Shown here piece by piece: positions 15,784 through 24,188 of a stretch of DNA of 24,837 bases (position 1 is the stretch's first letter; each line of letters starts with the position of its first letter). A model generated the notes under the pieces. That model did not search any database, was not told where the DNA came from, and saw nothing but the letters and a program-made list of their open reading frames with translations. Made by a program: the position numbers and the translations under genes. Source of the stretch: Lachnospiraceae bacterium UBA7012 (GTDB lineage: Bacteria > Bacillota > Clostridia > Lachnospirales > Lachnospiraceae); NCBI GenBank assembly GCA_002449595.1, contig DJXE01000041.1, positions 298 to 25,134 on the forward strand, read 5' to 3'.

Positions 15784-16785
15784 TTGAGGATCGTATTCAT
15801 GGGGACGCCGGATTTCGCCGTCCCCGTTTTCAAAGCACTGATCGACGGCGGCCACGAAGTGACGCTCGCCGTCACACAGCCGGACAGGGAGAGAGGCCGC
15901 GGCAAGGCAGTGAGCCGCTGCCCGGTCGCCGCCGCAGCAGATGAGGCGGGGATCCCTGTTTTTCAGCCGCTGAAACTGAGAGTGGAAGAGAATGTCGAGC
16001 GCATCCGCGAGGAAGCGCCGGACGCGATCGTGGTTGCGGCGTACGGGCAGATCCTGCCGCAGTCCGTCCTCTCGATCCCGCAGTACGGGTGCATCAACGT
16101 GCACGCGTCGCTCCTTCCGCGCCTGCGCGGCGCGGCCCCGATCCAGTGGGCCGTCATCAACGGCGAGGAGTACAGCGGCGTGTCCATCATGCAGATGGAC
16201 GCGGGACTCGACACGGGCGACGTGATCCTGCAGGAAAAGGTGAAGCTGGACCCGAAAGAGACGGCAGAGTCACTCTACGACAAGCTCGCGGACCTCGGAG
16301 GAGCGCTTCTCCTCGACGCTCTGAAGCAGATCGAGGCCGGAACGGCGGTCCGGGTGCCGCAGGACGACGCGATCTCCACTTACGCCCCTATGCTGAAAAA
16401 GGAAATGGCCAGAATCGACTTCGCCAGGCCGGCGGAAGAGATCGAGCGCGGCATCCGGGGACGCTACCCCTGGCCGGGCAGCACGGCGCGCCTGAACGGG
16501 AAGCAGCTGAAGATCTTCGCGGCGGACGTGGTTCCGCAGGCGGAGGCTGGGGCTTCGGATGCGGCTTCGTCGTCATTGGCGGAGGGCTCCGGGACTTCCG
16601 GAGTTGCGGCTTCGTCAAAGGCTCGCTGCGGCGAGATCCTCCGCGCGGACAAGTCAGGTATTCTTGTGCAGACAAGCGAGGGATGCCTTCTCATCACCGA
16701 GCTGCAGCCTGAAGGCAAGCGCCGCATGGCGACGCGGGACTACCTGCTTGGGTATGCGGTGCAGGCGGGGGAAAGATTCGAGTAA
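15784..16785 (+). CDS. fmt: Methionyl-tRNA formyltransferase
   Basis: Transfers a formyl group from 10-formyl-tetrahydrofolate to Met-tRNA-fMet for translation initiation. The 333-residue protein starts MRIVFMGTPDFAVPV, typical for Fmt. It carries HASLLPRLRGAAPIQWA (catalytic Asn/His region) and GVSIMQMDAGLDTGDV, then the C-terminal tRNA-binding OB domain. The start is TTG at 15784, with GAGGAG at about 8 nt within the end of def; no ATG is better placed. Residues about 254-280 are an Ala/Ser/Gly-rich insertion (containing AASS twice) in the C-terminal domain, where most Fmt proteins have only a few residues. It forms an operon with def. Confidence 0.96.
   Translation: MRIVFMGTPDFAVPVFKALIDGGHEVTLAVTQPDRERGRGKAVSRCPVAAAADEAGIPVFQPLKLRVEENVERIREEAPDAIVVAAYGQILPQSVLSIPQYGCINVHASLLPRLRGAAPIQWAVINGEEYSGVSIMQMDAGLDTGDVILQEKVKLDPKETAESLYDKLADLGGALLLDALKQIEAGTAVRVPQDDAISTYAPMLKKEMARIDFARPAEEIERGIRGRYPWPGSTARLNGKQLKIFAADVVPQAEAGASDAASSSLAEGSGTSGVAASSKARCGEILRADKSGILVQTSEGCLLITELQPEGKRRMATRDYLLGYAVQAGERFE
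16560..16616 (+). repeat. Direct repeat inside the fmt insertion
   Basis: TGCGGCTTCGTC occurs at 16560-16571 and again at 16605-16616, 45 bp (15 codons) apart and in the same frame. Between them is an inverted repeat CTCCGG-GACTT-CCGGAG (16587-16603). The unit encodes the AASS-containing low-complexity insertion of Fmt and could reflect a local duplication. Confidence 0.5.
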
Positions 16786-16800
16786 AGAAAGGAGACAGTC

Positions 16801-17514
16801 ATGTACATGGGATATGGATATGGAATGGATATTACTTATATTCTTGTTCTGATCGGTGCGGCCCTGTGCATGCTTGCGAGTGCCGGCGTGAGATCGACCT
16901 ACAGCAAGTACGCGAAGGTGTCGAGTGTGACCGGCATGACAGGTGCGGACGCAGTGCAGCGCATTCTGCAGATGTCGGGCGTCACGGACGTCTCGATCGA
17001 GCATGTCTCCGGACAGCTTACCGACCACTATGATCCTTCGAAGCAGGTCGTGCGTCTCTCGGACGCGACTTACGCCTCTGACTCTGTTGCGGCGCTCGGC
17101 GTCGCGGCACACGAGTGCGGCCACGTCATGCAGCACGAGACGGGCTACATTCCGCTGAACATCCGCACGGCGCTTGTACCGGTCGCGAACATCGGCTCCA
17201 ACCTCGGCCTTCCGATCGTGGTGCTCGGCCTCATGCTCGGCCTGTCCCAGACGCTCTGCATGGTCGGCATCGTCATGTTCCTGTTCGGCGTCGTGTTCCA
17301 GATCGTGACGCTCCCCGTCGAGTTCGACGCCTCGCGGCGCGGCCTGGAGATGCTTGAGAACTACGGCATCTTAGGCTCCAACGAACTGGAACTGAGCAAG
17401 AAAGTCCTGCGCGCAGCTGCTCTGACTTACGTCGCGGCAGCGGCCTCCTCGATCCTGCAGCTGCTCCGTCTCATCATCCTGACGAACGGCCGCAGCGGAC
17501 GGAGGAGAGACTGA
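16801..17514 (+). CDS. YugP-like neutral zinc metallopeptidase, membrane protein
   Basis: This 237-residue integral membrane protein has the zincin motif HECGH (His104, Glu105, His108), preceded by SDSVAALGVAAHE as in Pfam Zn_peptidase_2 (B. subtilis YugP-like). The hydrophobic N-terminal helix (about 10-30) follows a Gly/Tyr/Met-rich start. Further helices at about 130-175 and one near the C-terminus enclose the family segment LPVEFDASRRGLEML. The third metal ligand is probably the Glu of VEFDAS. The substrate is unknown. AAAGGAG precedes the ATG. The gene lies 15 nt after fmt and 37 nt before rsmB, so it is part of the operon. Its product may act in membrane-protein turnover, but that is inference. 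Confidence 0.9.
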   Translation: MYMGYGYGMDITYILVLIGAALCMLASAGVRSTYSKYAKVSSVTGMTGADAVQRILQMSGVTDVSIEHVSGQLTDHYDPSKQVVRLSDATYASDSVAALGVAAHECGHVMQHETGYIPLNIRTALVPVANIGSNLGLPIVVLGLMLGLSQTLCMVGIVMFLFGVVFQIVTLPVEFDASRRGLEMLENYGILGSNELELSKKVLRAAALTYVAAAASSILQLLRLIILTNGRSGRRRD

Positions 17515-17551
17515 GCGGGGGAAGACAGTTATCAGTACCGGGAAAGAGATA

Positions 17552-19126
17552 ATGCCAGGACAGAATCGAAATGATAGATCCGCAGGAGCCGGCACGCCAG
17601 ATGAGCGCGCGGAAGTCCTGCGGATCATTATGGATAATGAGACTAACGGGACCTTCAGCCATGTTCTTGTGAGAGAAGCGCTGGATCGCAGAACAGATCT
17701 GCCTCCCGCGAGGAGGGCCTTCATCAAGCGCCTCGCTGAGGGAACGATCGAGCGGAAGCTCGAGCTGGATGCAATCATCTCCGAGCATCTGAAAGATCCC
17801 GGGATGAAGCTCCGGCCCGTGATCCGCTGTATTCTGCGCATGGGCGTCTACCAGATCCTCTACATGGACAGCGTGCCCGCCTCCGCCGCCTGCAGCGAAG
17901 CAGTCCTTCTCACCAGGAAGCGCAAGATGGCCCAGCTCTCCGGCTTCGTGAACGGCGTCCTCCGCAGCATCGCACGCGACGCCGAAGCGGGACGCTATGC
18001 TGCGAGCATCTCCGGAACGGAAGAGGCGCCAGCTACTGAGCCGGCTGCGGAATTCGCGCATTCCGAGATGAACAATGCTTTGGCGTCAGAAGCCGGAACT
18101 GAGAATCCAGTCAAACGACTGAGTCTTCAGTATTCCATGCCGGAGGCAATCACAAGTCTCTGGATGGAACAATATGGCGAAGAACAGACGGAGAAGCTTC
18201 TCGCGTCCCTCCTCGAGATTCGTCCCGTGACGATTCGAATGCGTCCGGATTCCAAAGAAGAGGAAAGAAGAGCACTGGCAGAGTCGTTAGAGAAAGCCGG
18301 CGTCCGCGTGGAACGCGGCCTGTATCTGCCGTATGCCTTCCGCCTCTTCGGTGCAGGAAATCTGAGAGACCTTCCCGGATACAGCGATGGCCAGTGGACC
18401 GTGCAGGATGAAAGCTCCATGCTTGCGGTCGAGGCAGCAGGGATCCATGCGTTGAGCAGGTCTTCTTCATTGAATAAAAGTGCTCTACGAATCGTGGACG
18501 TCTGCGCCGCGCCGGGCGGCAAGAGCCTTCTTGCGGCTCAGCTTCTCTCCGCTGGCGAGGTTTACTCTTATGACCTCACATCAAAGAAGACAGCCCGCAT
18601 TCGCGAGAATGCCGAGCGCCTCGGCGTGAAGAACATCCATATTGCTGAGAAAGATGCGCTCGTCTTTGATCCGGAATTGTCGGAGAGTGCGGACGTTCTT
18701 CTCTGTGATCTGCCCTGCTCCGGACTTGGCGTCATCGGAAAGAAGAGAGATATCAAGTATCGCGTGACAGCCAGCGATATGGAGCAGCTTGCAGACCTGC
18801 AGCGACGGATCCTCACGAACGTCGTGCGCTACCTCAAGCCGGGCGGCGTGCTGATCTACAGCACCTGCACGATCGACCCCGCCGAGAATGAAGAGAACGC
18901 GAAGTTCATCGAGGAGCAGCTCGGTCTCACGCAGGACGACCTTCGTCAGTATCTTCCTTCAGATGTGTTTGACGCAAGAGAAGCGTCCGACAGAGAAGAG
19001 TGCGAAGGAGAAGTTCCTGACAAAGAAGCTCGCGGAGAAGAGAAGATCACTGAGCTCCAGCTCCTGCCGCATATCCATGGGACAGACGGATTCTTTATCT
19101 CCCGATTTATAAAGCGGGACGAATGA
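17552..19126 (+). CDS. rsmB: 16S rRNA (cytosine(967)-C(5))-methyltransferase RsmB
   Basis: Methylates C967 of 16S rRNA with S-adenosylmethionine. The 524-residue protein is longer than the usual ~440. The N-terminal NusB-like RNA-binding domain is at about 20-145. The Rossmann methyltransferase contains the SAM motif VCAAPGGKS (Cys318 region), motif IV DLPCSGLG (Cys389) and motif VI YSTCTIDPAENEENA (Cys439). These are the two conserved cysteines of RNA m5C methyltransferases. Extra length lies in an Ala/Glu-rich linker (about 146-188), a short Ser-rich piece before the SAM motif, and a charged segment near 470-500. Its codons seem more AT-ending than those of its neighbours. GGGAAAGAG precedes the ATG. 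rlmN follows 25 nt later. Confidence 0.94.
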   Translation: MPGQNRNDRSAGAGTPDERAEVLRIIMDNETNGTFSHVLVREALDRRTDLPPARRAFIKRLAEGTIERKLELDAIISEHLKDPGMKLRPVIRCILRMGVYQILYMDSVPASAACSEAVLLTRKRKMAQLSGFVNGVLRSIARDAEAGRYAASISGTEEAPATEPAAEFAHSEMNNALASEAGTENPVKRLSLQYSMPEAITSLWMEQYGEEQTEKLLASLLEIRPVTIRMRPDSKEEERRALAESLEKAGVRVERGLYLPYAFRLFGAGNLRDLPGYSDGQWTVQDESSMLAVEAAGIHALSRSSSLNKSALRIVDVCAAPGGKSLLAAQLLSAGEVYSYDLTSKKTARIRENAERLGVKNIHIAEKDALVFDPELSESADVLLCDLPCSGLGVIGKKRDIKYRVTASDMEQLADLQRRILTNVVRYLKPGGVLIYSTCTIDPAENEENAKFIEEQLGLTQDDLRQYLPSDVFDAREASDREECEGEVPDKEARGEEKITELQLLPHIHGTDGFFISRFIKRDE

Positions 19127-19151
19127 CCGCGAAAGAAAGACGAGGAACACT

Positions 19152-20183
19152 ATGTGGGACATCAAATCCGCCACGGCGGAAGAACTGAAGAGCCTGCTTG
19201 AGGAGATGGGCGAAAAGCCTTTTCGCGCGAAGCAGATCTTCCGCTGGATCCACCAGCGAGGCGCCGCGTCGTATGACGAGATGACGGACCTGTCGGCGGC
19301 GCTCAGGAAGAGGCTTGCAGAGGAGCATCCGCTCACGACGCTCAAGGTGCTGGAGCGGCAGATCTCCGAGGACGGCACGCAGAAATTTCTTTTTGAACTT
19401 CCCGATGGGGAGACGGTGGAGAGCGTCTTCATGCGCTACACCTACGGCAATTCGGTGTGCGTCTCCTCGCAGGTCGGGTGCCGGATGGGCTGCCGGTTCT
19501 GCGCATCGACGCTGGACGGGTTGAAGCGCGGCCTGATGCCTTCCGAGATCCTGGACCAGATCTACCGGATCTCCGTCCTCACGGGGGAGAGAGTCTCGCA
19601 TGTCGTCGTCATGGGGACGGGCGAGCCGCTCGATAATTATGACGCGCTGCTGCGGTTCATCAGGCTGATCACGGACGAGGATGGACTGAACCTGTCCGGG
19701 CGGAACATCACTGTCTCGACCTGCGGCATCGTTCCGCGCATCTATGATCTCGCGAAGGAAGATCTTCCAATCACGCTCGCGATCTCCCTGCACGCACCGA
19801 ACGACGAAAAGCGCAGGACGATCATGCCGATCGCGGAGAAATACAGCATCGAAGAGATCAAGCAGGCCTGCCGCGCCTATTTCAAGGCGACGGGGCGGCG
19901 CATCACCTTCGAGTACTCGCTGATCAGCGGCGTCAACGACACGGCGCAGGACGCGGAGGAGCTCTCCCGGATCGCGGGACCGCTCAGCGCCCACATTAAC
20001 CTGATTCCGGTCAACCCTGTCAGGGAGCGGGGATACAAGCAGGGGACCCGCGCCTCCATCGCCGCGTTCAAGATGAGACTTGAAAAAAACGGTATAAATG
20101 TTAGTATTAGAAGAGTCTTGGGCAGAGATATCGACGGTGCCTGCGGACAGCTGAGACACCGGAAAATAGCGGAGTCCCAATGA
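19152..20183 (+). CDS. rlmN: 23S rRNA (adenine(2503)-C(2))-methyltransferase RlmN
   Basis: A radical-SAM enzyme that methylates A2503 of 23S rRNA, and A37 of some tRNAs in E. coli. The 343-residue protein has the [4Fe-4S] motif CxxxCxxC (Cys110, Cys114, Cys117) in QVGCRMGCRFCAST. The two further cysteines used in catalysis are present: Cys103 (just before VSSQVG) and Cys331 (in GACGQL). MGTGEPLDNYD and SLHAPNDEKRRTIMP are typical of RlmN and separate it from Cfr. GAGGAACACT leads into the ATG. It lies between rsmB and prpC, which is a common Gram-positive order. Confidence 0.97.
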   Translation: MWDIKSATAEELKSLLEEMGEKPFRAKQIFRWIHQRGAASYDEMTDLSAALRKRLAEEHPLTTLKVLERQISEDGTQKFLFELPDGETVESVFMRYTYGNSVCVSSQVGCRMGCRFCASTLDGLKRGLMPSEILDQIYRISVLTGERVSHVVVMGTGEPLDNYDALLRFIRLITDEDGLNLSGRNITVSTCGIVPRIYDLAKEDLPITLAISLHAPNDEKRRTIMPIAEKYSIEEIKQACRAYFKATGRRITFEYSLISGVNDTAQDAEELSRIAGPLSAHINLIPVNPVRERGYKQGTRASIAAFKMRLEKNGINVSIRRVLGRDIDGACGQLRHRKIAESQ

Positions 20184-20244
20184 GTTTCTCACACGCTGCT
20201 TCCGCAAGGATCAGCCGGGCCGGGAGACAGACCGGAGGAAACGA

Positions 20245-20967
20245 ATGCCGCGATCGTATTCCGTGACAGACATCGGAAGAAAACGAAAAATGAATCAGGA
20301 TTACGTTTTTGCGACAGATAGTCCGATCGGAGGATTGGATAATCTGTATATTGTCGCGGACGGAATGGGCGGACATAATGCGGGCGAATACGCGTCCGCT
20401 TTTTCAGTGGAGGAACTGAAGGACCTCGTCGTGGAGCTCGGCCAGGCGGAGATCGAGATCATCCTGCACCGCGCGCTGCAGGAGGTCAACCGCAGACTTC
20501 GCACAGTGGCAGCCTCGGACAGCAGATACTACGGCATGGGAACGACGATCGTCATCGCGACGGTCCGCGGCGGCATCCTATATGTCGCCAATGTCGGAGA
20601 CAGCAGATTATATTTGAAGAAAAATCGTTTGCGCCAGATCACAGTTGATCACTCCCTGGTAGAAGAGATGGTGCTGGCCGGCACGCTCGACCAGAAGAAG
20701 GCGCGCACGCATCCGGACAAGAACGTCATCACAAGAGCGATCGGTGCAGAGGATACTCTGGAGATCGACTTTTTCCGTGAGAAGGTCTCCGAGGGCAACA
20801 TCGTCCTGATGTGCTCCGACGGCCTCACGAATATGGTGGAAGACAGCGAGATCGAGGAGATCCTCGGGAGCAGCAGATCCCTGGAGGACGCCGGCGGGAA
20901 GCTCCTTGAGAAGGCGAACGACAACGGCGGCTCGGATAACATTTCGGTGCTGCTGGTCAAGATATAA
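20245..20967 (+). CDS. prpC: PP2C-family serine/threonine phosphatase (PrpC/Stp)
   Basis: Dephosphorylates Ser/Thr-phosphorylated proteins and is the partner of the PrkC kinase encoded next. The 240-residue protein is the normal bacterial length. It has the metal-binding Asp residues in NQDY (Asp19), DGMGGH (Asp39), SDGLTN (about Asp193) and GGSDNISV (Asp231). It is cytoplasmic, with no membrane segment. CGGAGGAA lies just before the ATG. The 61-bp gap from rlmN shows no clear promoter. The 88-bp gap to prkC also shows no clear promoter or hairpin. Confidence 0.96.
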   Translation: MPRSYSVTDIGRKRKMNQDYVFATDSPIGGLDNLYIVADGMGGHNAGEYASAFSVEELKDLVVELGQAEIEIILHRALQEVNRRLRTVAASDSRYYGMGTTIVIATVRGGILYVANVGDSRLYLKKNRLRQITVDHSLVEEMVLAGTLDQKKARTHPDKNVITRAIGAEDTLEIDFFREKVSEGNIVLMCSDGLTNMVEDSEIEEILGSSRSLEDAGGKLLEKANDNGGSDNISVLLVKI

Positions 20968-21055
20968 GAAATACTTGATCTACAGGGGAGAATTGAGACA
21001 GTTCATAGACAGAGTGAAGATCTGAGACTGGATTGATTACAGAGATACAAGAACC

Positions 21056-23158
21056 ATGATAAACATTGGAATGCTAATCGCGGATCGATACGAGATCCTT
21101 GAGAGAATCGGCACCGGCGGAATGTCGGACGTTTATAAGGCGAAGGACCACAAGCTCAACAGGTTCGTCGCCGTAAAAGTGCTGAAGCAGGAATTCTCCG
21201 AGAACGCGAACTTCGTTTCCAAATTCCGGGTCGAGGCGCAGGCGGCTGCGGGACTCATGCACCCGAATATCGTGAACGTCTACGACGTCGGTGAGGAAAA
21301 GGGCTTAAACTACATCGTGATGGAACTCGTCGAGGGCATCACGCTGAAGAAATACATTGAGAAAAAGGCGCGTCTCTCGGTCAAGGAGACGATCAGCATC
21401 GCGATCCAGGTTGCGATGGGCCTGGAGGCAGCGCACAACAACCACATCATTCACAGGGATATCAAGCCGCAGAACATCATCATTTCCAGGGAAGGAAAGG
21501 TGAAGGTCACGGACTTCGGCATCGCGAAGGCCGCGACGAGCAACACGATCACGTCCAACGTGATGGGGTCGGTGCACTACACGTCGCCCGAGCAGGCGCG
21601 CGGCGGCTACAGTGACGAGAAGAGCGACATCTATTCGCTCGGCGTCACGATCTTTGAGATGCTGACCGGCCGCGTCCCGTTCAACGGGGAGACGACGGTC
21701 GCGATCGCGATCAAGCACATCCAGCAGCCGATGCCTTCTCCGTGTGAATTCGTTCCGGAGATCCCGAGGAGCGTTGAGCAGATCGTCTTGAAGTGCTGTG
21801 AGAAGAGCCCCGACAGGCGCTATCAGAGCATGACGGACCTCATCGCGGACCTCAAGCAGTCGCTGCTGCACCCGGAAGATGACTTCGTCAAAGTCATCCA
21901 TCCCGACGAGGAATCCCTGACGCAGGTGGTGACGAGCGGACACCGCCCGAAGCCCCAGCAGTACGAGCAGGATACTTATGACGAGGCGTATGCGGACGGC
22001 TACGCCGAAGAAGACGAATTCTACGGTACGGATTACCAGGAAGAACCGTACGTAGAACCGCCGGTCCAGAAGCAGCAGCCTTACCGGAGCGAGAACTACC
22101 GCAGGGAAGGCTACGAGCAGGGCTACCGCCAGGCGAAGGCTTCCTATCACAATGACAGAATGCGTCTGAACGAGAATTCGAGGCGCAGGTATGACGAAGG
22201 CTACGATGACGATGACGACGAGTACGGCGGCAGCAGGCTCGGCGTACTGATCGCGATCCTGGCAGCCATCATCGTCGGCCTGGTCGTGATCCTCTTTGCG
22301 GCGGCGCGGCTGGATCTGCTTCCGTTCGGCGGAGGCGGCGACGATGAGCCGCAGGCCCAGGAAGAGCAGGCGGAAGAGTCGGAGGAGACGGAAGGCGAAG
22401 AAGCCAACCAGAACACAGAGGAGACGGGCATCGAGATTCCGGACGTCCTCGGGAAACCGAAGGCGGAGGCCGTTGCGACGCTGACGTCCGGCGGCAGATC
22501 CTTTGTCGTCAATACGCAGGAAGCTGCGAGCGAGGAAGAAGAGGGCATCGTCATCGCGCAGTCGCCCGAGGGCGGCAGCCACGCGGAAAACGGTTCTACC
22601 GTGACGATCACGGTCAGTTCCGGCCCGGACACAACGGGCAAGGTCAAGATGCCGGATCTCGTCTACAAAGACATTGAAGAGGCCGCGGCGATCCTCGCGG
22701 AGAGCAAGCTGACGCTCGGCTCGGAAAAGCAGGTCGACAACAGCGACGCGAATCTCGCCGGCAAGGTCACCAAGCAGAACATCGAACCCGGTACATACGT
22801 TGAGGAAGGAACCGAGGTCGAGCTGGAGGTCGCGAAATCCCCGCTCACTTACAGCTATGTGGCGGACATCGCGTCACCGGCGGTGGAAGATCCGAACTAC
22901 GTCGCGGGCACGCGCGTCTACGTCATCGTGACGACGGCGGACGGCGAGGAGCTCCTGAACGCGCTGATCGACACCTTCCCTTATCCGATCCAGAAGACAG
23001 GGCTGAAGAGCGCTACGGGCACGCTGCTGATGGCTTACACCAACCAGATCCCGGAAGCGACGGCGATCGATCCCGTCACCGGACAGGCGACTGTGACGCC
23101 CGCGCAGACGATCGAGAAGAAGGTACAGAGGCCGCTCACATTTACGCCGGAAGAATAA
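21056..23158 (+). CDS. prkC: PASTA-domain serine/threonine protein kinase (PrkC)
   Basis: A membrane kinase that in relatives senses muropeptides or lipid II and controls growth, cell-wall synthesis and spore germination. The 700-residue protein has an N-terminal cytoplasmic kinase (about 10-275) with the Gly loop GTGGMSDVY, Lys41, HRDIKPQN (Asp135) and DFG (153-155). Then comes a Tyr- and acid-rich juxtamembrane region (about 300-393, ~15 Tyr), a single TM (about 395-418) and an acidic Gln/Glu linker. Two PASTA repeats start near Ile461 (IPDVLGKPKAE) and Met532 (MPDLVYKDIEE). A ~110-residue C-terminal extension does not look like PASTA. Many homologues have three or more PASTA repeats. The ATG at 21056 gives the usual MINIGMLIADRYEIL start, but the SD is weak. 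rsgA follows 16 nt later. Confidence 0.96.
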   Translation: MINIGMLIADRYEILERIGTGGMSDVYKAKDHKLNRFVAVKVLKQEFSENANFVSKFRVEAQAAAGLMHPNIVNVYDVGEEKGLNYIVMELVEGITLKKYIEKKARLSVKETISIAIQVAMGLEAAHNNHIIHRDIKPQNIIISREGKVKVTDFGIAKAATSNTITSNVMGSVHYTSPEQARGGYSDEKSDIYSLGVTIFEMLTGRVPFNGETTVAIAIKHIQQPMPSPCEFVPEIPRSVEQIVLKCCEKSPDRRYQSMTDLIADLKQSLLHPEDDFVKVIHPDEESLTQVVTSGHRPKPQQYEQDTYDEAYADGYAEEDEFYGTDYQEEPYVEPPVQKQQPYRSENYRREGYEQGYRQAKASYHNDRMRLNENSRRRYDEGYDDDDDEYGGSRLGVLIAILAAIIVGLVVILFAAARLDLLPFGGGGDDEPQAQEEQAEESEETEGEEANQNTEETGIEIPDVLGKPKAEAVATLTSGGRSFVVNTQEAASEEEEGIVIAQSPEGGSHAENGSTVTITVSSGPDTTGKVKMPDLVYKDIEEAAAILAESKLTLGSEKQVDNSDANLAGKVTKQNIEPGTYVEEGTEVELEVAKSPLTYSYVADIASPAVEDPNYVAGTRVYVIVTTADGEELLNALIDTFPYPIQKTGLKSATGTLLMAYTNQIPEATAIDPVTGQATVTPAQTIEKKVQRPLTFTPEE

Positions 23159-23174
23159 CGGACAGAAAACATTC

Positions 23175-24083
23175 ATGATTGGAAAGATCATCAAGAGTAT
23201 CGCCGGTTTTTATGAGGTGTATTCACAGGAAAACGTCTTTCGCTGCAGGGCGAGAGGCGTTTTTCGCGCGTTGGGGGAAAAACCGCTCGTCGGAGACGAC
23301 GTGGAATTTGACGTCACGGACACAGTGTCCGTCCCGCAGGAGGGCAACGTCACAAGGATCCTTCCACGCAGGAACGCGCTGATCCGCCCGAACGTCGCGA
23401 ACGTCGACCAGGCGCTGCTTCTGTTCGCCGTGACGTATCCGGCGCCCAGCTTCAACATGCTGGACCGCTTCCTCATCACGATGTCGATGCGGGACCTCCC
23501 CGCGGTCCTGTGCTTCAACAAGACCGACCTCGCGGCGCAGGAGGACATCAGAGCCTTACGGGAGACATATGAAGGATGCGGGTGCAAAGTGCTTTTCATC
23601 AGCACTTACCAGGAAGAGACGCTGGAAGAACTGAGCGGCGTGCTGGCGGGAAAAACCACGGTCATCACCGGGCCGAGCGGTGCCGGAAAATCGTCCCTCA
23701 TCAACCGCCTTTCGGTCTCTGCCGGCCTCGCAGGCAACCTGGAGACGGGAGAACTATCGCGAAAGATCGCGCGCGGTAAAAACACGACGCGTGTCGTGGA
23801 GGCGTACTCGATCGGAAACGACACTTATCTTCTGGACACGCCCGGATTCACGTCGCTCTTTCTCATGGGCGTCGGGGCGGACGACCTGAAATATCACTAT
23901 CCTGAGTTTGAGCCCTATGAGGGCCATTGCAGGTTCGACGGGTGCGCGCACGTGAACGAGCCCGACTGCGCGGTCAAGACGGCGCTGGAAGAGGGAAAGA
24001 TCAGCCCCATCCGCTACCGCAACTACACGGAGCTGTGGCAGGAGCTGAAGGACGCGCGGCCGGTCTACCGGAGGAAGGCATAA
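23175..24083 (+). CDS. rsgA: Ribosome small-subunit biogenesis GTPase RsgA
   Basis: A circularly permuted GTPase that helps 30S subunit maturation. The 302-residue protein has an N-terminal OB domain (about 1-70), the G4-type NKTD motif (in CFNKTDLAAQ) before the P-loop GPSGAGKSS (166-174), and G3 DTPGFTSL. The order shows the permutation. A C-terminal zinc site CX4CXHX5C follows (Cys252, Cys257, His259, Cys265). The ATG follows prkC by 16 nt, and no good Shine-Dalgarno sequence is visible (ACGGACAGAA only). Translation may be coupled to prkC. A hairpin terminator follows directly, so the usual rpe and thiamine pyrophosphokinase neighbours are absent here. Confidence 0.96.
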   Translation: MIGKIIKSIAGFYEVYSQENVFRCRARGVFRALGEKPLVGDDVEFDVTDTVSVPQEGNVTRILPRRNALIRPNVANVDQALLLFAVTYPAPSFNMLDRFLITMSMRDLPAVLCFNKTDLAAQEDIRALRETYEGCGCKVLFISTYQEETLEELSGVLAGKTTVITGPSGAGKSSLINRLSVSAGLAGNLETGELSRKIARGKNTTRVVEAYSIGNDTYLLDTPGFTSLFLMGVGADDLKYHYPEFEPYEGHCRFDGCAHVNEPDCAVKTALEEGKISPIRYRNYTELWQELKDARPVYRRKA

Positions 24084-24129
24084 AAAAGCAAATTTCGGAA
24101 AAACCGTGCTTGTGAGCGAAAATGCTTTT
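24084..24129 (+). terminator. Imperfect terminator hairpin after rsgA
   Basis: AAAAGCA (24084-24090) pairs with TGCTTTT (24123-24129), and TTTCG (24093-24097) with CGAAA (24117-24121), with a small internal loop. The rightward tail is CAGTTATTATT, which is only fairly T-rich. It begins right after the rsgA stop and is probably the end of the long murE-to-rsgA transcript. Confidence 0.5.
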
Positions 24130-24139
24130 CAGTTATTAT
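24110..24139 (+). promoter_or_regulatory. Predicted promoter of the Dabb gene
   Basis: TTGTGA (24110-24115) and TATTAT (24134-24139) are 18 bp apart, with 4 and 5 of 6 consensus matches. The promoter overlaps the 3' side of the rsgA terminator. The start would be near 24146, about 43 nt before the ATG. Confidence 0.4.
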
Positions 24140-24188
24140 TATGCAGTGGGCCGACGATCGGCATCGAAGTGAAAGAGGAGGAACGCCT

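Noticed and set aside
20968..21055. Promoter between prpC and prkC
   Set aside because: TTGATC and TTGAGA occur but without a matching -10 at proper spacing. Probably co-transcribed.
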